Source: Cellulosilyticum lentocellum DSM 5427 (GTDB lineage Bacteria > Bacillota > Clostridia > Lachnospirales > Cellulosilyticaceae). From it: DNA of 64,000 nucleotides. Below, piece by piece: positions 26,852 to 34,866 of the stretch (position 1 is its first letter; the number at the start of each line of letters is the position of its first letter). The notes beneath the pieces were generated by a model, which worked only from the letters and a program-made list of their open reading frames with translations, was not told the origin of the DNA and searched no databases. Made by a program: the position numbers and the translations under genes. The stretch lies in the NCBI RefSeq assembly GCF_000178835.2, contig NC_015275.1, forward strand, positions 1,943,001-2,007,000, written 5' to 3'.

Positions 26852-27310
26852 ATGGGAATGAAAGAACAAAGACAGTCAAAAATTTTAAGCTTAATTCAGA
26901 AGTCGGAAATTGAGACACAAGAGGATTTAGCAGAAGCTTTGAAAAATGAAGGTTTTAATATTACACAAGCTACTGTTTCAAGAGATATTAGAGAACTAAA
27001 ATTAACAAAAGTGGCGACAAAAGCAGGTGGACAAAAATATGTAGCGCTTTCTAATGTAGAGCAACAAGTATCAGAAAAAGTGATTCGTGTTTTTAAAGAT
27101 GCTTTTGTGAGTATTGACTATGCAGGTAATACCATTGTTATTCGTACCTTGGTAGGTATGGGCAATGCTGTTGCAGCAGCTGTAGATGCCTTTAATATGG
27201 AAGAAATTATAGGAACATTAGCAGGAGATGATACGATTTTTTGTGTAGTAAAACATGAAGATCATATCAAGGCTGTTATTGATCAATTTAAAGAGATTCT
27301 GAATTCTTAA
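26852..27310 (+). CDS. argR: Arginine repressor ArgR
   Basis: A 152-residue hexameric repressor of arginine metabolism. The winged-helix DNA-binding domain includes ITQATVSRDIRELKLTKV (about 39-56) and the C-terminal oligomerisation and arginine-binding domain ends with GTLAGDDTIFCVVKHEDH, where the conserved Asp pair contacts arginine. RBS GAGAGGAGAAG. In Bacillota the argR-recN pair is conserved (Bacillus ahrC), a housekeeping location rather than an arginine operon. Confidence 0.95.
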   Translation: MGMKEQRQSKILSLIQKSEIETQEDLAEALKNEGFNITQATVSRDIRELKLTKVATKAGGQKYVALSNVEQQVSEKVIRVFKDAFVSIDYAGNTIVIRTLVGMGNAVAAAVDAFNMEEIIGTLAGDDTIFCVVKHEDHIKAVIDQFKEILNS

Positions 27311-27328
27311 GTCAAGGAGGAATCGAAT

Positions 27329-29017
27329 ATGTTAACTTATATAAAAGCCACTAACATAGCGCTTATAGAAGAAGTAGAGCTTAATCTTGATCCTAAACTA
27401 AATATCTTTACAGGAGAAACAGGCGCTGGAAAGTCTATGCTTATTGATTCAATTCAATTTGCAATTGGCAATCGTAGCTCAAAGCAGATCATCAGAAAAG
27501 GGGAAGACATGGCAAGTGTTACTCTTTGTTTTGAAGACCAAATAGGCATGGGTATAGAATACTTAAAACAACATGAAATTTCTGTTGAAGCGAATGAAAT
27601 TATATTAGAACGTGTGATTTATCAGTCTGGACGTACGATTTATAAAGTGAATGGTAGTGTAGCAACAAGACAAATGGTTAAGGAACTTTCTAGTTTACTT
27701 ATAGATGTCCATGGTCAGCATGAACCCCAATCTCTTTTAGATATTGCTAGTCATATTCGTCTTTTAGACAGCTTTGGTGAGAAAGATTTTTCACAAAAAA
27801 AGGAAGCTTATAGAAGATGTTACGAACGTTGGCAAAGTGTAAAAGCAGATATTCAAAAAATAGGAGATAATGATCGTAAAAAACTACAATTAAAAGATAT
27901 GTTGTCTTTTCAAATTAATGAAATAGGAAGTGCTAAGCTAAAAAAAGATGAAGAGGAAAATCTAAAAGAGCAATATGACATTTTATCTCATGCCGAAAAA
28001 ATTATGATGCAATGTCAAAAATCTTATGATTTTTTAGATGGAGAGACTGAAACGAGTGCTACTTTACTATTAGGACAAGCTATTCACGCACTTCAAGATA
28101 TTAGTGATATTACAACAGAAATTAAAACCCTATATGATCAATTTCTATCTATTCAGGCAGAACTTCAAGATGCGACTTATCAGATGAGACGCTTTGCAGA
28201 TCAAGTAGAGTATTCTCCAGAGCTTTTATTAGAAACTCAAAATAGATTAGATTTAATTTATCGTTTAAAACAAAAATACGGTAGTTCTGTTGAAGAGATT
28301 TTAGCTTACAAAGCAGAATGTGAAAAGGAATTAGCTGAATTAGAAGCTGGTGAACATAATAAAGAGAACCTAGAAAAAGAATTAGCTTCTTTAGAAAAAG
28401 AATTAAAGCGTCTAGGAGCAGAGCTTTCTAAGGAAAGGCGTACTATAGCAAGTAAGATAGAAGTCGCCATAGATAATCATCTTCATGACCTTCAAATGCC
28501 GTATGCTAAATTTGAAGTCGCTATTAATGATCTTGATACCTTTAATAGTTATGGTCAAAATGATGTTGAATTTTTAATCCGAACGAACCTAGGTGAGGAT
28601 TTACATCCTTTATCTAAGATTGCATCAGGAGGAGAGATTTCTAGGGTAATGTTGGCGATTAAAACAGTACTTGTATTAGGAGATACAATTAATACCGTTA
28701 TTTTTGATGAAATTGATACAGGTATTAGTGGAGTTGCAGCTCAGAAAGTAGCAGAAAAGTTAGCTGTTATTGCTAAAGCAAGACAGGTGCTTTGTATTAC
28801 GCATTTACCACAGATTGCAGCTATGGGAGATATTCATTTTCTTATTGAAAAACAGGTATCAGAAGCTAGTACAACTACTCATTTAGAAGAACTCAAGGAA
28901 ACTGCTATACATGAGGAGTTATGTAGATTAATGGGTGGCATTGTAACAGAAAGTACACTTAAGAGTGCAGTAGAGATTAAAACACGTGCCACGCTTTATA
29001 AAGAGCATTTGGCTTAA
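27329..29017 (+). CDS. recN: DNA repair protein RecN
   Basis: A 562-residue SMC-like ATPase for double-strand break repair. Walker A is FTGETGAGKSMLIDS (about 28-42); the two long coiled-coil arms span about 160-370; the ABC signature is KIASGGEISRVMLAIK (about 430-445) and Walker B is TVIFDEIDTGISG (about 454-466). Length is standard. RBS AAGGAGGAATC. A strong terminator follows, closing the operon. Confidence 0.96.
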   Translation: MLTYIKATNIALIEEVELNLDPKLNIFTGETGAGKSMLIDSIQFAIGNRSSKQIIRKGEDMASVTLCFEDQIGMGIEYLKQHEISVEANEIILERVIYQSGRTIYKVNGSVATRQMVKELSSLLIDVHGQHEPQSLLDIASHIRLLDSFGEKDFSQKKEAYRRCYERWQSVKADIQKIGDNDRKKLQLKDMLSFQINEIGSAKLKKDEEENLKEQYDILSHAEKIMMQCQKSYDFLDGETETSATLLLGQAIHALQDISDITTEIKTLYDQFLSIQAELQDATYQMRRFADQVEYSPELLLETQNRLDLIYRLKQKYGSSVEEILAYKAECEKELAELEAGEHNKENLEKELASLEKELKRLGAELSKERRTIASKIEVAIDNHLHDLQMPYAKFEVAINDLDTFNSYGQNDVEFLIRTNLGEDLHPLSKIASGGEISRVMLAIKTVLVLGDTINTVIFDEIDTGISGVAAQKVAEKLAVIAKARQVLCITHLPQIAAMGDIHFLIEKQVSEASTTTHLEELKETAIHEELCRLMGGIVTESTLKSAVEIKTRATLYKEHLA

Positions 29018-29076
29018 AATGCTTAACTTTCAAAATAGATAGTATTAAATGAATAGATAGATTAGATGAAGCTAAT

Positions 29077-29126
29077 AAGTAGGATGTATAAAAATCTTTT
29101 AGGATTTTTGTACATCCTACTTTTAC
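29077..29126 (+). terminator. Strong terminator after recN
   Basis: AAGTAGGATGTATAAAAATC pairs with GATTTTTGTACATCCTACTT (one mismatch), loop of about six bases, followed by TTACTTT. It separates the housekeeping operon from spoIVB. Confidence 0.85.
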
Positions 29127-29232
29127 TTTACATTTTCAAAACAAATTTCTATGAAAAATAGTTTAACTGTATAAATGACCTGAAAAAAGGATATTTTATG
29201 AGTAAGAGCGAAAAAACATAGGAAGTGGAAAA

Positions 29233-30519
29233 ATGAAACATAAAAAGAGAAAAACGATATTATGGATAGGTGTCTTAGCTGGGATAATTCTTTTGATAAG
29301 CACACCTTTAATTGTCTCCTATTTTTATTTACCCTCTGAAATTCGAATGATAGCAGGAGAAGAACATCTTTTCAATTTCGATGTTCCTCTAAAAGCCAAT
29401 ATTATGCAAGGTGGCAGTTTAATCATAAAAGATACGAAAAATGGATTAGTTGAAAGAGGAGCAGTAGATTTAAATAAGCCGTTATATGTCACTATGATGA
29501 ATGAGGGACGAGCAGATGTTACCCTCTCTTTTTTGGGAATCATTCCACTTAAGACTGTAGCTGTAGAAGCAATTCCCTATGAGGAGCTTATTCCTTGTGG
29601 TCAAGTAGTAGGCATTAAGGTCAATACAGCAGGTATTTTAGTATTAGGTGTAGGAGAATTTGAAGCTAAGGGTGAGCAAGTTTCACCTTGTAAAGGTGTT
29701 ATTGAGACAGGAGATTTAATTGTAGCTTGTAATGGAAAGGCGTTAGAAACAAAGGAGGATTTAAGAAATTATATAGAAGAGAATAAAGAAGGACCAGTAC
29801 AACTGAAATTAATGAGGAAAGGTGCGGAGAAAGAGGTTGAGATAGAGCCAATTTATTCAGAATCAGAAGAAACATATAAAATTGGACTTTGGATTAAAGA
29901 TAGTACTCAAGGAATAGGAACCATTACGTATATCCATCCTAAAACTGGTGCTTTTGGCGCTTTAGGACATGGCATAACAGATGCAGATACGCACCGTTTA
30001 ATTCCTGTTAAAAATGGAGAAGTGATGGAAGCATCGATTACTCATATTAAAAAAGGACAAAAGGGAACACCAGGAGAGATTAGTGGTGTAATTGACTATG
30101 AAAAAGAAAGTATTATTGGCCAGATTGATCAAAATAGTGCATTAGGGATTTATGGTAAGGTTAAACAAAATCTGCTTAATAGCCAAGTGTGTGAGGCTAT
30201 ACCTATTGCTTTTCAAGATGAAGTACATGAAGGAAGAGCAAGTATCTTAGTTGACTTAACTGGCACAGGTGTCAAAGAATATGAAGTAGAAGTTCAGAAG
30301 GTTTCTAAATACAGCAATGAGCCATCTAAAAGCATGGTTATTAAGATTGTAGATGAAGAGCTCTTAAAGCTAACAAGTGGTATTGTTCAAGGAATGAGTG
30401 GAAGTCCTATTTTACAAGATGGAAAGTTAATCGGTGCAGTGACTCATGTATTTATTCAAGACCCTACAAGAGGCTATGGAATTTTTATTGAAAATATGCT
30501 TAATAATGAAAAAAGATAG
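29233..30519 (+). CDS. spoIVB: SpoIVB peptidase (S55 family)
   Basis: A 428-residue serine peptidase secreted from the forespore that triggers pro-sigma-K processing. It has an N-terminal membrane helix (about 10-28), a PDZ domain (about 125-205), and the S55 catalytic domain with GHGITD (His about 246) and the nucleophile motif GMSGSP (387-392). The segment between recN and spo0A is its conserved address in endospore formers. RBS AGGAAGTGG. The 215 bases before it contain the recN terminator and no other gene. Confidence 0.95.
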   Translation: MKHKKRKTILWIGVLAGIILLISTPLIVSYFYLPSEIRMIAGEEHLFNFDVPLKANIMQGGSLIIKDTKNGLVERGAVDLNKPLYVTMMNEGRADVTLSFLGIIPLKTVAVEAIPYEELIPCGQVVGIKVNTAGILVLGVGEFEAKGEQVSPCKGVIETGDLIVACNGKALETKEDLRNYIEENKEGPVQLKLMRKGAEKEVEIEPIYSESEETYKIGLWIKDSTQGIGTITYIHPKTGAFGALGHGITDADTHRLIPVKNGEVMEASITHIKKGQKGTPGEISGVIDYEKESIIGQIDQNSALGIYGKVKQNLLNSQVCEAIPIAFQDEVHEGRASILVDLTGTGVKEYEVEVQKVSKYSNEPSKSMVIKIVDEELLKLTSGIVQGMSGSPILQDGKLIGAVTHVFIQDPTRGYGIFIENMLNNEKR

Positions 30520-30560
30520 AAATATATGTAAAATAAAAATAAAAATTACAAAAAATGGTA

Positions 30561-30589
30561 TTGCTATTTTTGGAAATATTTAATATAAT
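30561..30589 (+). promoter_or_regulatory. Probable promoter of spo0A
   Basis: TTGCTA (30561-30566) and TATAAT (30584-30589), 17 bases apart, in the 117-base gap between spoIVB and spo0A. It resembles a vegetative promoter; a sigma-H promoter could overlap and was not resolved. Confidence 0.55.
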
Positions 30590-30636
30590 ACATTTAGTCG
30601 CAAGATTAAAAAAATAATTGTTTGGGGGGATTTCTT

Positions 30637-31464
30637 TTGTTCGATCAAAAAATGAAAATATTGATAGCAGATGACAACAAAGATTTTTCTGATATCTTAA
30701 TGGAATTTATCAATAGACAAGAAGATATGGAAGTTGTAAATGTAGCAGGCAACGGAGAAGAAGCTTGTAAGTTGATTCAAGAGGTAGTACCAGATATTGT
30801 TATCTTAGATGTTATTATGCCATATTTGGATGGAATCGGCGTATTAGAACGTGTTGATTCTATGCAGCTTGAGAAAAGACCATTATTTGTCATGCTTTCA
30901 GCAGTAGGACAAGATAAAATTACAGAGAGGGCACTTGCTCTAGGTGCAGAGTATTATATTGTTAAACCTTTTGATATGGAGACTTTAGTTAATCGTATTC
31001 GTCAACTTAAGAATATGGCATTATCTAGTAGCAATGCTAGCAAAAACAGTACTTCAACATTAACATCTTCAAGACAGCTTCTTCCAAAATCAAAAGGCAT
31101 GCCAACAGCACATAGTCTAGAAACAGAGGTAACTAGCGTTATTCATGAAATTGGTGTACCAGCACATATTAAAGGCTATCAATATTTAAGAGATGCTATC
31201 ATTATGGTTATTAATGATATGGAAATTCTTAATTCTATTACCAAGCAACTATATCCTAATATTGCAAAACAATACAATACGACACCAAGTCGTGTAGAAC
31301 GTGCGATTCGTCATGCAATCGAAGTAGCATGGAGCCGTGGTAAAATGGATACCATTGATAAACTCTTTGGTTATACAGTAAACAATGGTAAAGGAAAACC
31401 AACGAATTCAGAATTTATTGCACTTATCGCTGATAGATTAAGATTAGAGATGCAGGTGGGTTAA
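30637..31464 (+). CDS. spo0A: Sporulation transcription factor Spo0A
   Basis: A 275-residue response regulator that commits cells to sporulation. The receiver domain has the acidic pair in ILIADDN, the phosphorylated Asp in VILDVIMPY, Ser in MLSAVGQD and Lys in IVKPFD; after an Ala/Ser/Thr hinge (about 130-150) comes the C-terminal DNA-binding domain with [20 protein letters not shown], nearly invariant in Spo0A. The start is probably TTG at 30637, six bases after GGGGGGA; ATG 30652 (MKILIADDN) lacks a well-spaced ribosome site and TTG 30622 overlaps it. Confidence 0.95.
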   Translation: MFDQKMKILIADDNKDFSDILMEFINRQEDMEVVNVAGNGEEACKLIQEVVPDIVILDVIMPYLDGIGVLERVDSMQLEKRPLFVMLSAVGQDKITERALALGAEYYIVKPFDMETLVNRIRQLKNMALSSSNASKNSTSTLTSSRQLLPKSKGMPTAHSLETEVTSVIHEIGVPAHIKGYQYLRDAIIMVINDMEILNSITKQLYPNIAKQYNTTPSRVERAIRHAIEVAWSRGKMDTIDKLFGYTVNNGKGKPTNSEFIALIADRLRLEMQVG

Positions 31465-31495
31465 AGCTTTGGGGAGCAAGAGTTTGCATTGATTC

Positions 31496-31543
31496 GCAAA
31501 TAGTTACATTTTCATATGTTTATTACACTATTTGCTGATTTTT
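31496..31543 (+). terminator. Terminator after spo0A
   Basis: GCAAATAGT (31496-31504) pairs perfectly with ACTATTTGC (31527-31535), then TGATTTTT. A second small hairpin GGGG-TTTTA-CCCC follows at about 31544-31556. It marks the left border of the accessory island. Confidence 0.6.
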
Positions 31544-31637
31544 GGGGTTTTACCCCTATAAATTTCTTAAGATAAAAGTTATAAATCCTTTTAATTTATT
31601 GGTTAGAACAATTGCCATAAGTTAGGAGGATTTTTGC

Positions 31638-31964
31638 ATGTTTAATGAGTTTTTCTTTCAGATTGAAGAGTATTTAGTATATTGTAAAACAAAGGGGTTA
31701 TCAGTAAAAACCATTAAGTCTTATGAGTAGAGATTAAGGTTATTTGATTTATCCAAGTATGTAGAATATAGAGATTATGTAATAACCAATCTATTAATGG
31801 ATACAGGAATGAGAATTTCAGAATGTCTTTTTATTAAAACGGAGGATATTGATTTAGTGAAGAGAGTTATCTTCCTTCCAGCACAAAATACAAAAAGTAG
31901 AAAAGATAGAATGGTTTATTTTTCAAATGAAATGAATTTACAAGATATAGATGTAAGTCATTAA
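31638..31964 (+). pseudogene. Degraded tyrosine recombinase (integrase) remnant
   Basis: Read in one frame from the ATG at 31638 (behind TTAGGAGGA), the sequence gives an integrase SAM-like N-terminus ending KTKGLSVKTIKSYE, an in-frame TAG at 31728, then TNLLMDTGMRISECLFIKTE and TKSRKDRMVYFS up to TAA at 31964. The middle, and the C-terminal box with HxxR and the Tyr nucleophile, are missing; the Arg of box I (GMRISE) and the beta-hairpin Lys are kept. An internal deletion that preserved the frame plus a nonsense mutation explains this. It would have encoded phage or ICE-type site-specific integration. Confidence 0.75.
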
Positions 31965-31965
31965 C

Positions 31966-32008
31966 ACTCCCAAGATGAGTCCTTAACAGAAATGTTGGGA
32001 GTAATTTT
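31966..32008 (+). terminator. Hairpin after the integrase remnant
   Basis: ACTCCCAA (31966-31973) pairs with TTGGGAGT (31995-32002) across a 21-base loop, followed by AATTTTTA. Confidence 0.45.
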
Positions 32009-32028
32009 TATGGGTCAATATAAAAATA

Positions 32029-32057
32029 TTGGAAATATTAAATATACTTGTTATAAT
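32029..32057 (+). promoter_or_regulatory. Probable sigma-A promoter in the accessory island
   Basis: TTGGAA (32029-32034) and TATAAT (32052-32057), 17 bases apart. It precedes the HNH remnant and the GNAT gene and could drive both. Confidence 0.55.
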
Positions 32058-32076
32058 ATTTAGAATAAGGATACAT

Positions 32077-32346
32077 ATGAAAAAAATATACAGTAAATGT
32101 GGTAAGACAATTGAATATAACAAAACATGTACTTGTAGAAATGGCATTAAATTTAACAGAAATATTTCACCTGAGAAATGTAAATTTTACTCATCATACG
32201 TTTGGCAGAAATTAAGAAATAGAATAGTTAAAGAACATCCTTATTGTGAGAGATGTTGGAGTAAGTGGAAGGGCATTACTAGTGAAAATTTGCTAGAATT
32301 TATAGGAGTGATTGAGAATGTTGTATTTGAAAGAGGCAAACTTTGA
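32077..32346 (+). pseudogene. Truncated HNH endonuclease-like remnant
   Basis: From ATG 32077 the 89-residue reading begins like phage HNH endonucleases: a zinc-ribbon-like start (YSKCGKTIEYNKTCTCRNG) and then KFYSSYVWQKLRNRI followed by CERCW, which is the usual lead-in to the HNH motif. The reading then loses the expected His-Asn-His residues (continues KWKGITSENLLEF), so the nuclease core is absent or out of frame. The 3' end overlaps the GNAT gene by 29 bases. Most likely a relic of the phage packaging module. Confidence 0.55.
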
Positions 32347-32833
32347 AGATATAGAAAATGAGTACTTGTTTGTTCGAGACATACCTGTAGATGAGAATGG
32401 ATTTACCAATGAATGGAGTGGCATTTTGCAGGAAGAATTTAAAGAAAAGGCATTGAAAACAATGATTGCTTATTCAAGAGGAGACAATCTACCAATAGGA
32501 TACGTTCCAGAGACTTATCTATTCCTTTGGAATAAAGGTGAAATTATTGGTCAATTTCGCATACGCCATTATTTATGTGAGACATTGAGAAGAGGAGCTG
32601 GTCATATAGGATATTATATTAGCGATAAGTATAGGGGAAAGGGATACTGCACAGAGGGGCTTCGTTTGGCCTTACAGGTAGCGAAAAAAATTATTCCGGA
32701 AGATGAAATTTATTTAAGAGTAAATAAAGATAATCCAGCATCATTACATGTAATGTTAAATAATGGTGGCTATATTCATCACGAAGATGAAAACAAATAT
32801 TATGTAAGAATTAAAAAGAGCAATTTAAATTGA
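32318..32833 (+). CDS. GNAT family N-acetyltransferase
   Basis: A 171-residue acetyl-CoA-dependent acetyltransferase. The acetyl-CoA loop is GYYISDKYRGKGYCTEGL (R-G-K-G-Y pattern, about 98-115); LRVNKDNPASLHVMLNNGG near the C-terminus is the typical GNAT motif B region. The substrate is unknown; the best comparison is with predicted acetyltransferases of the YjcK/RimJ-like group. The ATG at 32318 lies nine bases after AGGAG; an upstream in-frame TTG would add two residues. It is intact although surrounded by relic genes, and is followed by a ~55-nt direct repeat. Confidence 0.8.
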   Translation: MLYLKEANFEDIENEYLFVRDIPVDENGFTNEWSGILQEEFKEKALKTMIAYSRGDNLPIGYVPETYLFLWNKGEIIGQFRIRHYLCETLRRGAGHIGYYISDKYRGKGYCTEGLRLALQVAKKIIPEDEIYLRVNKDNPASLHVMLNNGGYIHHEDENKYYVRIKKSNLN

Positions 32834-32880
32834 TAATATTAATGTATTTTGTAGGGTGTGTAACTGCAGATTGGTGATAG
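32828..32880 (+). repeat. Direct repeat, copy 1
   Basis: A 53-base segment starting AATTGATAAT and containing TTTGTAGGGTGTGTAACTGC and AGATTGGTGATAG. It matches copy 2 at 33350-33405 with one mismatch in the TTTGTAG block, a one-base indel and a few differences elsewhere. It begins inside the GNAT stop region. Confidence 0.75.
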
Positions 32881-32921
32881 TAGTGTGGTGGATTGATAAA
32901 TCAGAAATTGGAGGATTTTAA

Positions 32922-33308
32922 ATGAAGAGGAAAGTTACTATATCTCTTACAGTGATTACTGCATTAGTGGTAATTTATTTGGTCATTAGTAGTTTTATCC
33001 AAAGGACAGATGTATTTTTGGGAGAGTATACAGTGTCAGGTGATGGAACCCAAATAGACATGGAAGTCGGAGTTGCTAGTTCAATGGGATACATTGGAAG
33101 ATATTCAACAAAGCAAGATAGAAACTGTTTGTATATGACTTTCTATTCAGCAAATAGAGGGAGAAACAATCCTTCTGGTGGAAATAGGATTACAATGAAT
33201 CTTTTTCCGGAATGTGATGCAATTTACTTTAATCGATCTGGAGGAAAATTTCAAATGATGCTACAGAAAAATAGTGAAACAAATGAGTGGGAACGAGTTT
33301 TACATTAG
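32922..33308 (+). CDS. Small membrane-anchored or secreted protein, function unknown
   Basis: A 128-residue protein with a basic N-terminus and one hydrophobic helix (about 6-26), followed by a ~100-residue extracellular part with GEYTVSGDG and a Gly/Asn/Arg-rich loop. I recognise no family. RBS GGAGGATTTTAA is good. The gene is bracketed by the two copies of the ~55-nt repeat, so it may have arrived as a unit or been duplicated with its flanks. Confidence 0.6.
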   Translation: MKRKVTISLTVITALVVIYLVISSFIQRTDVFLGEYTVSGDGTQIDMEVGVASSMGYIGRYSTKQDRNCLYMTFYSANRGRNNPSGGNRITMNLFPECDAIYFNRSGGKFQMMLQKNSETNEWERVLH

Positions 33309-33349
33309 TAAATTTCAAATTATTTATTAGTTTTGCAGTTAATAAGATG

Positions 33350-33405
33350 AATTGATAATGTAACTGTGCTTTGTAGAGTGTGTAACTTGCAGATTGGTAA
33401 TATAG
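33350..33405 (+). repeat. Direct repeat, copy 2
   Basis: A 56-base segment starting AATTGATAAT and containing TTTGTAGAGTGTGTAACTTG and CAGATTGGTAATATAG, matching copy 1 at 32828-32880. The distance between copy starts is 522 bases and includes the 128-residue gene. Confidence 0.75.
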
Positions 33406-33507
33406 GATTAAAGCATGATTTGTTCAGTTAAATGTTAAGGAGATTTTTAAGAGAAAATTAGATATTTATAGACTTATAAATTTGAATTTGATTAAATGGA
33501 GTTTATT

Positions 33508-34074
33508 ATGGAAAAGATGAATATTAAACCTGATTGGGTATTTAGCCCACAACCAATGTACATAATAGGAACAAAAAACGAGAATGGTACACCTAATTTT
33601 TGCATTATTACTTGGTTAGGATTTTCTTTTGATAAAACACCACACTTAATGATGACCATAGGTGGAAGTAAACTAACTAAGACAAATATACTTCGTGAGA
33701 AGAAATTTTCAGCCAATATGATTACTGAGGATAATCTTTGGATTGCTGATTATTTTGGTACTACAACCGGTGAAGCAAAAGAAAAAAATGATTTGTCTTA
33801 TGGCTATAAATGGGGAGAATACGTAGAGGTTCCTGTGATTAACGAATGCCATTGGACATATGAATGTAAAGTAAACAAAGTAATTGAACTTGACGGTGCT
33901 CATCTATTTTTGGCTGAAATAGAAAATATTCAGATTGATAAAGAATATGAAAGTATGGATATGAAAAAAATCGATTTAACGAAATTAAAACCTGTTATTT
34001 ATGCACCTTACAATTATTTTTCAATAGGAGAAAAATTAGGAGAGATGGGTGAGTGGCAACAACATTTAAAATAG
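33508..34074 (+). CDS. Flavin reductase family protein (FMN-binding split barrel)
   Basis: A 188-residue protein of the flavin reductase-like/FMN-binding split-barrel type. It has the early PMYIIGTKNENGTPNFC strand pair and ITWLGFSFDKTPHLMMTIGG, then NILREKKFSANMI, which in the family line the flavin site. A role as NAD(P)H:flavin oxidoreductase or a related flavoprotein is likely. The ATG at 33508 is six bases after GGAG; ATG 33496 lacks a site. It lies in the accessory island, apparently intact. Confidence 0.82.
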   Translation: MEKMNIKPDWVFSPQPMYIIGTKNENGTPNFCIITWLGFSFDKTPHLMMTIGGSKLTKTNILREKKFSANMITEDNLWIADYFGTTTGEAKEKNDLSYGYKWGEYVEVPVINECHWTYECKVNKVIELDGAHLFLAEIENIQIDKEYESMDMKKIDLTKLKPVIYAPYNYFSIGEKLGEMGEWQQHLK

Positions 34075-34094
34075 GAATTTAACAAAAGATGTTA

Positions 34095-34660
34095 TGTAGT
34101 AATATAGGGATGTATGAAATAATAAAGTTAGCTTATGATGGAGCTGGAAAACAGAATAAAAAGAAATACCATATTACCATGAAGCAAGGTAGCTTTGCGT
34201 AGAAGAAGTAGGAAAAGAGGTACTAGACTATACCCTAAAAGCAGACTCCAATATTCTAGAGAGTACCTATTCAGAGAATGCTGAGGGTATGGTTAATAAG
34301 GTTAAGATTTATGATGAAGAATATCATTATTTAGGAGCAGTACAGAATGATGGGTTAATAGGTTTAGTTGGTGTTTTTCAAGAGATTTATGCCAAGGAAG
34401 AAGAGAAGCAGGCAAATACTGTGGCAAGTGGTATGCTTCAAGGTATTACTAAAGAGGCTACGGAAATAGTAAAAGGAAATACAAGTTGTCTTAGTAGTAA
34501 GGTAATTAAAGTTGAGGACTCACTTATAAAAATAGTGTTTTTTTATATTGAATGGATGAACATGAGTGGAGTAATGGACAATATAGAACGATGTTAAATT
34601 ATGTCACCTCATATATCGATGTATTAGCTCTTCTGATTTATTGAATGGGATAAAATCCAA
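34095..34660 (+). pseudogene. Frameshifted remnant of an XkdQ-like phage tail protein
   Basis: Three reading pieces make one phage protein. Around 34112-34200 one frame gives IKLAYDGAGKQNKKKYHIT and stops at a TAG. From 34199 another frame gives VEEVGKEVLDYTLKADSNIL and, from 34289, VNKVKIYDEEYHYLGAVQND and IYAKEEEKQANTVASGML, typical of the XkdQ/YqbQ contractile-tail hub. A further shift near 34555 recovers HEWSNGQYRTMLNYVTSYID, the usual C-terminal part. An uninterrupted gene would be about 300 residues or more; the 5' half is gone. It is a relic of a PBSX-like tail module. Confidence 0.7.
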
Positions 34661-34678
34661 AATCAGAGGAGATTTTTT
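34628..34678 (+). terminator. Terminator after the XkdQ remnant
   Basis: CTCTTCTGATTT (34628-34639) pairs with AAATCAGAGGAG (34660-34671; one G-U), 20-base loop, then ATTTTTTAT. A strong stem that separates the relic island from the cellulase gene. The 190 bases beyond hold no recognisable gene. Confidence 0.75.
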
Positions 34679-34809
34679 ATGTTCAAGGAGTTTCGAGTAA
34701 AAATGATATGGTTTGTTCTTGATTTAGAATTAAGATTTAAGTTATATTTTCAAATAAAGCTATAAAAAGCAGGATATGTCATAAAAACCCTCAATAAAAT
34801 CATCTGTTA

Positions 34810-34847
34810 TTGAATACTAGGGGCTATGAATTTACAATAGTATTCAA
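34810..34847 (+). promoter_or_regulatory. Cellulase promoter overlapped by a 10-bp inverted repeat (possible operator)
   Basis: TTGAAT (34810-34815) and TACAAT (34833-34838) are 17 bases apart. The perfect inverted repeat TTGAATACTA (34810-34819) / TAGTATTCAA (34838-34847) starts at the -35 and ends at the predicted start site, as an operator would. AGGAGG follows at 34855. Confidence 0.55.
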
Positions 34848-34866
34848 AATAGATAGGAGGAATTTT

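Noticed and set aside
32828-33440. Integron attC-like sites at the ~55-nt repeats
   Set aside because: No consistent RYYYAAC/GTTRRRY box pairs or palindromic core in both copies, and no integron integrase (the nearby recombinase relic is phage-type).
34680-34860. Short reading frames (e.g. MFKEFRVKMIWF...) between the XkdQ relic and the cellulase
   Set aside because: 28 residues at most, no ribosome site and no recognisable motif; treated as non-coding.
34810-34866. Extended N-terminus of the cellulase from an upstream TTG at 34810
   Set aside because: It would place 19 extra residues before a clear signal peptide and use no ribosome site; AGGAGG points to 34867.
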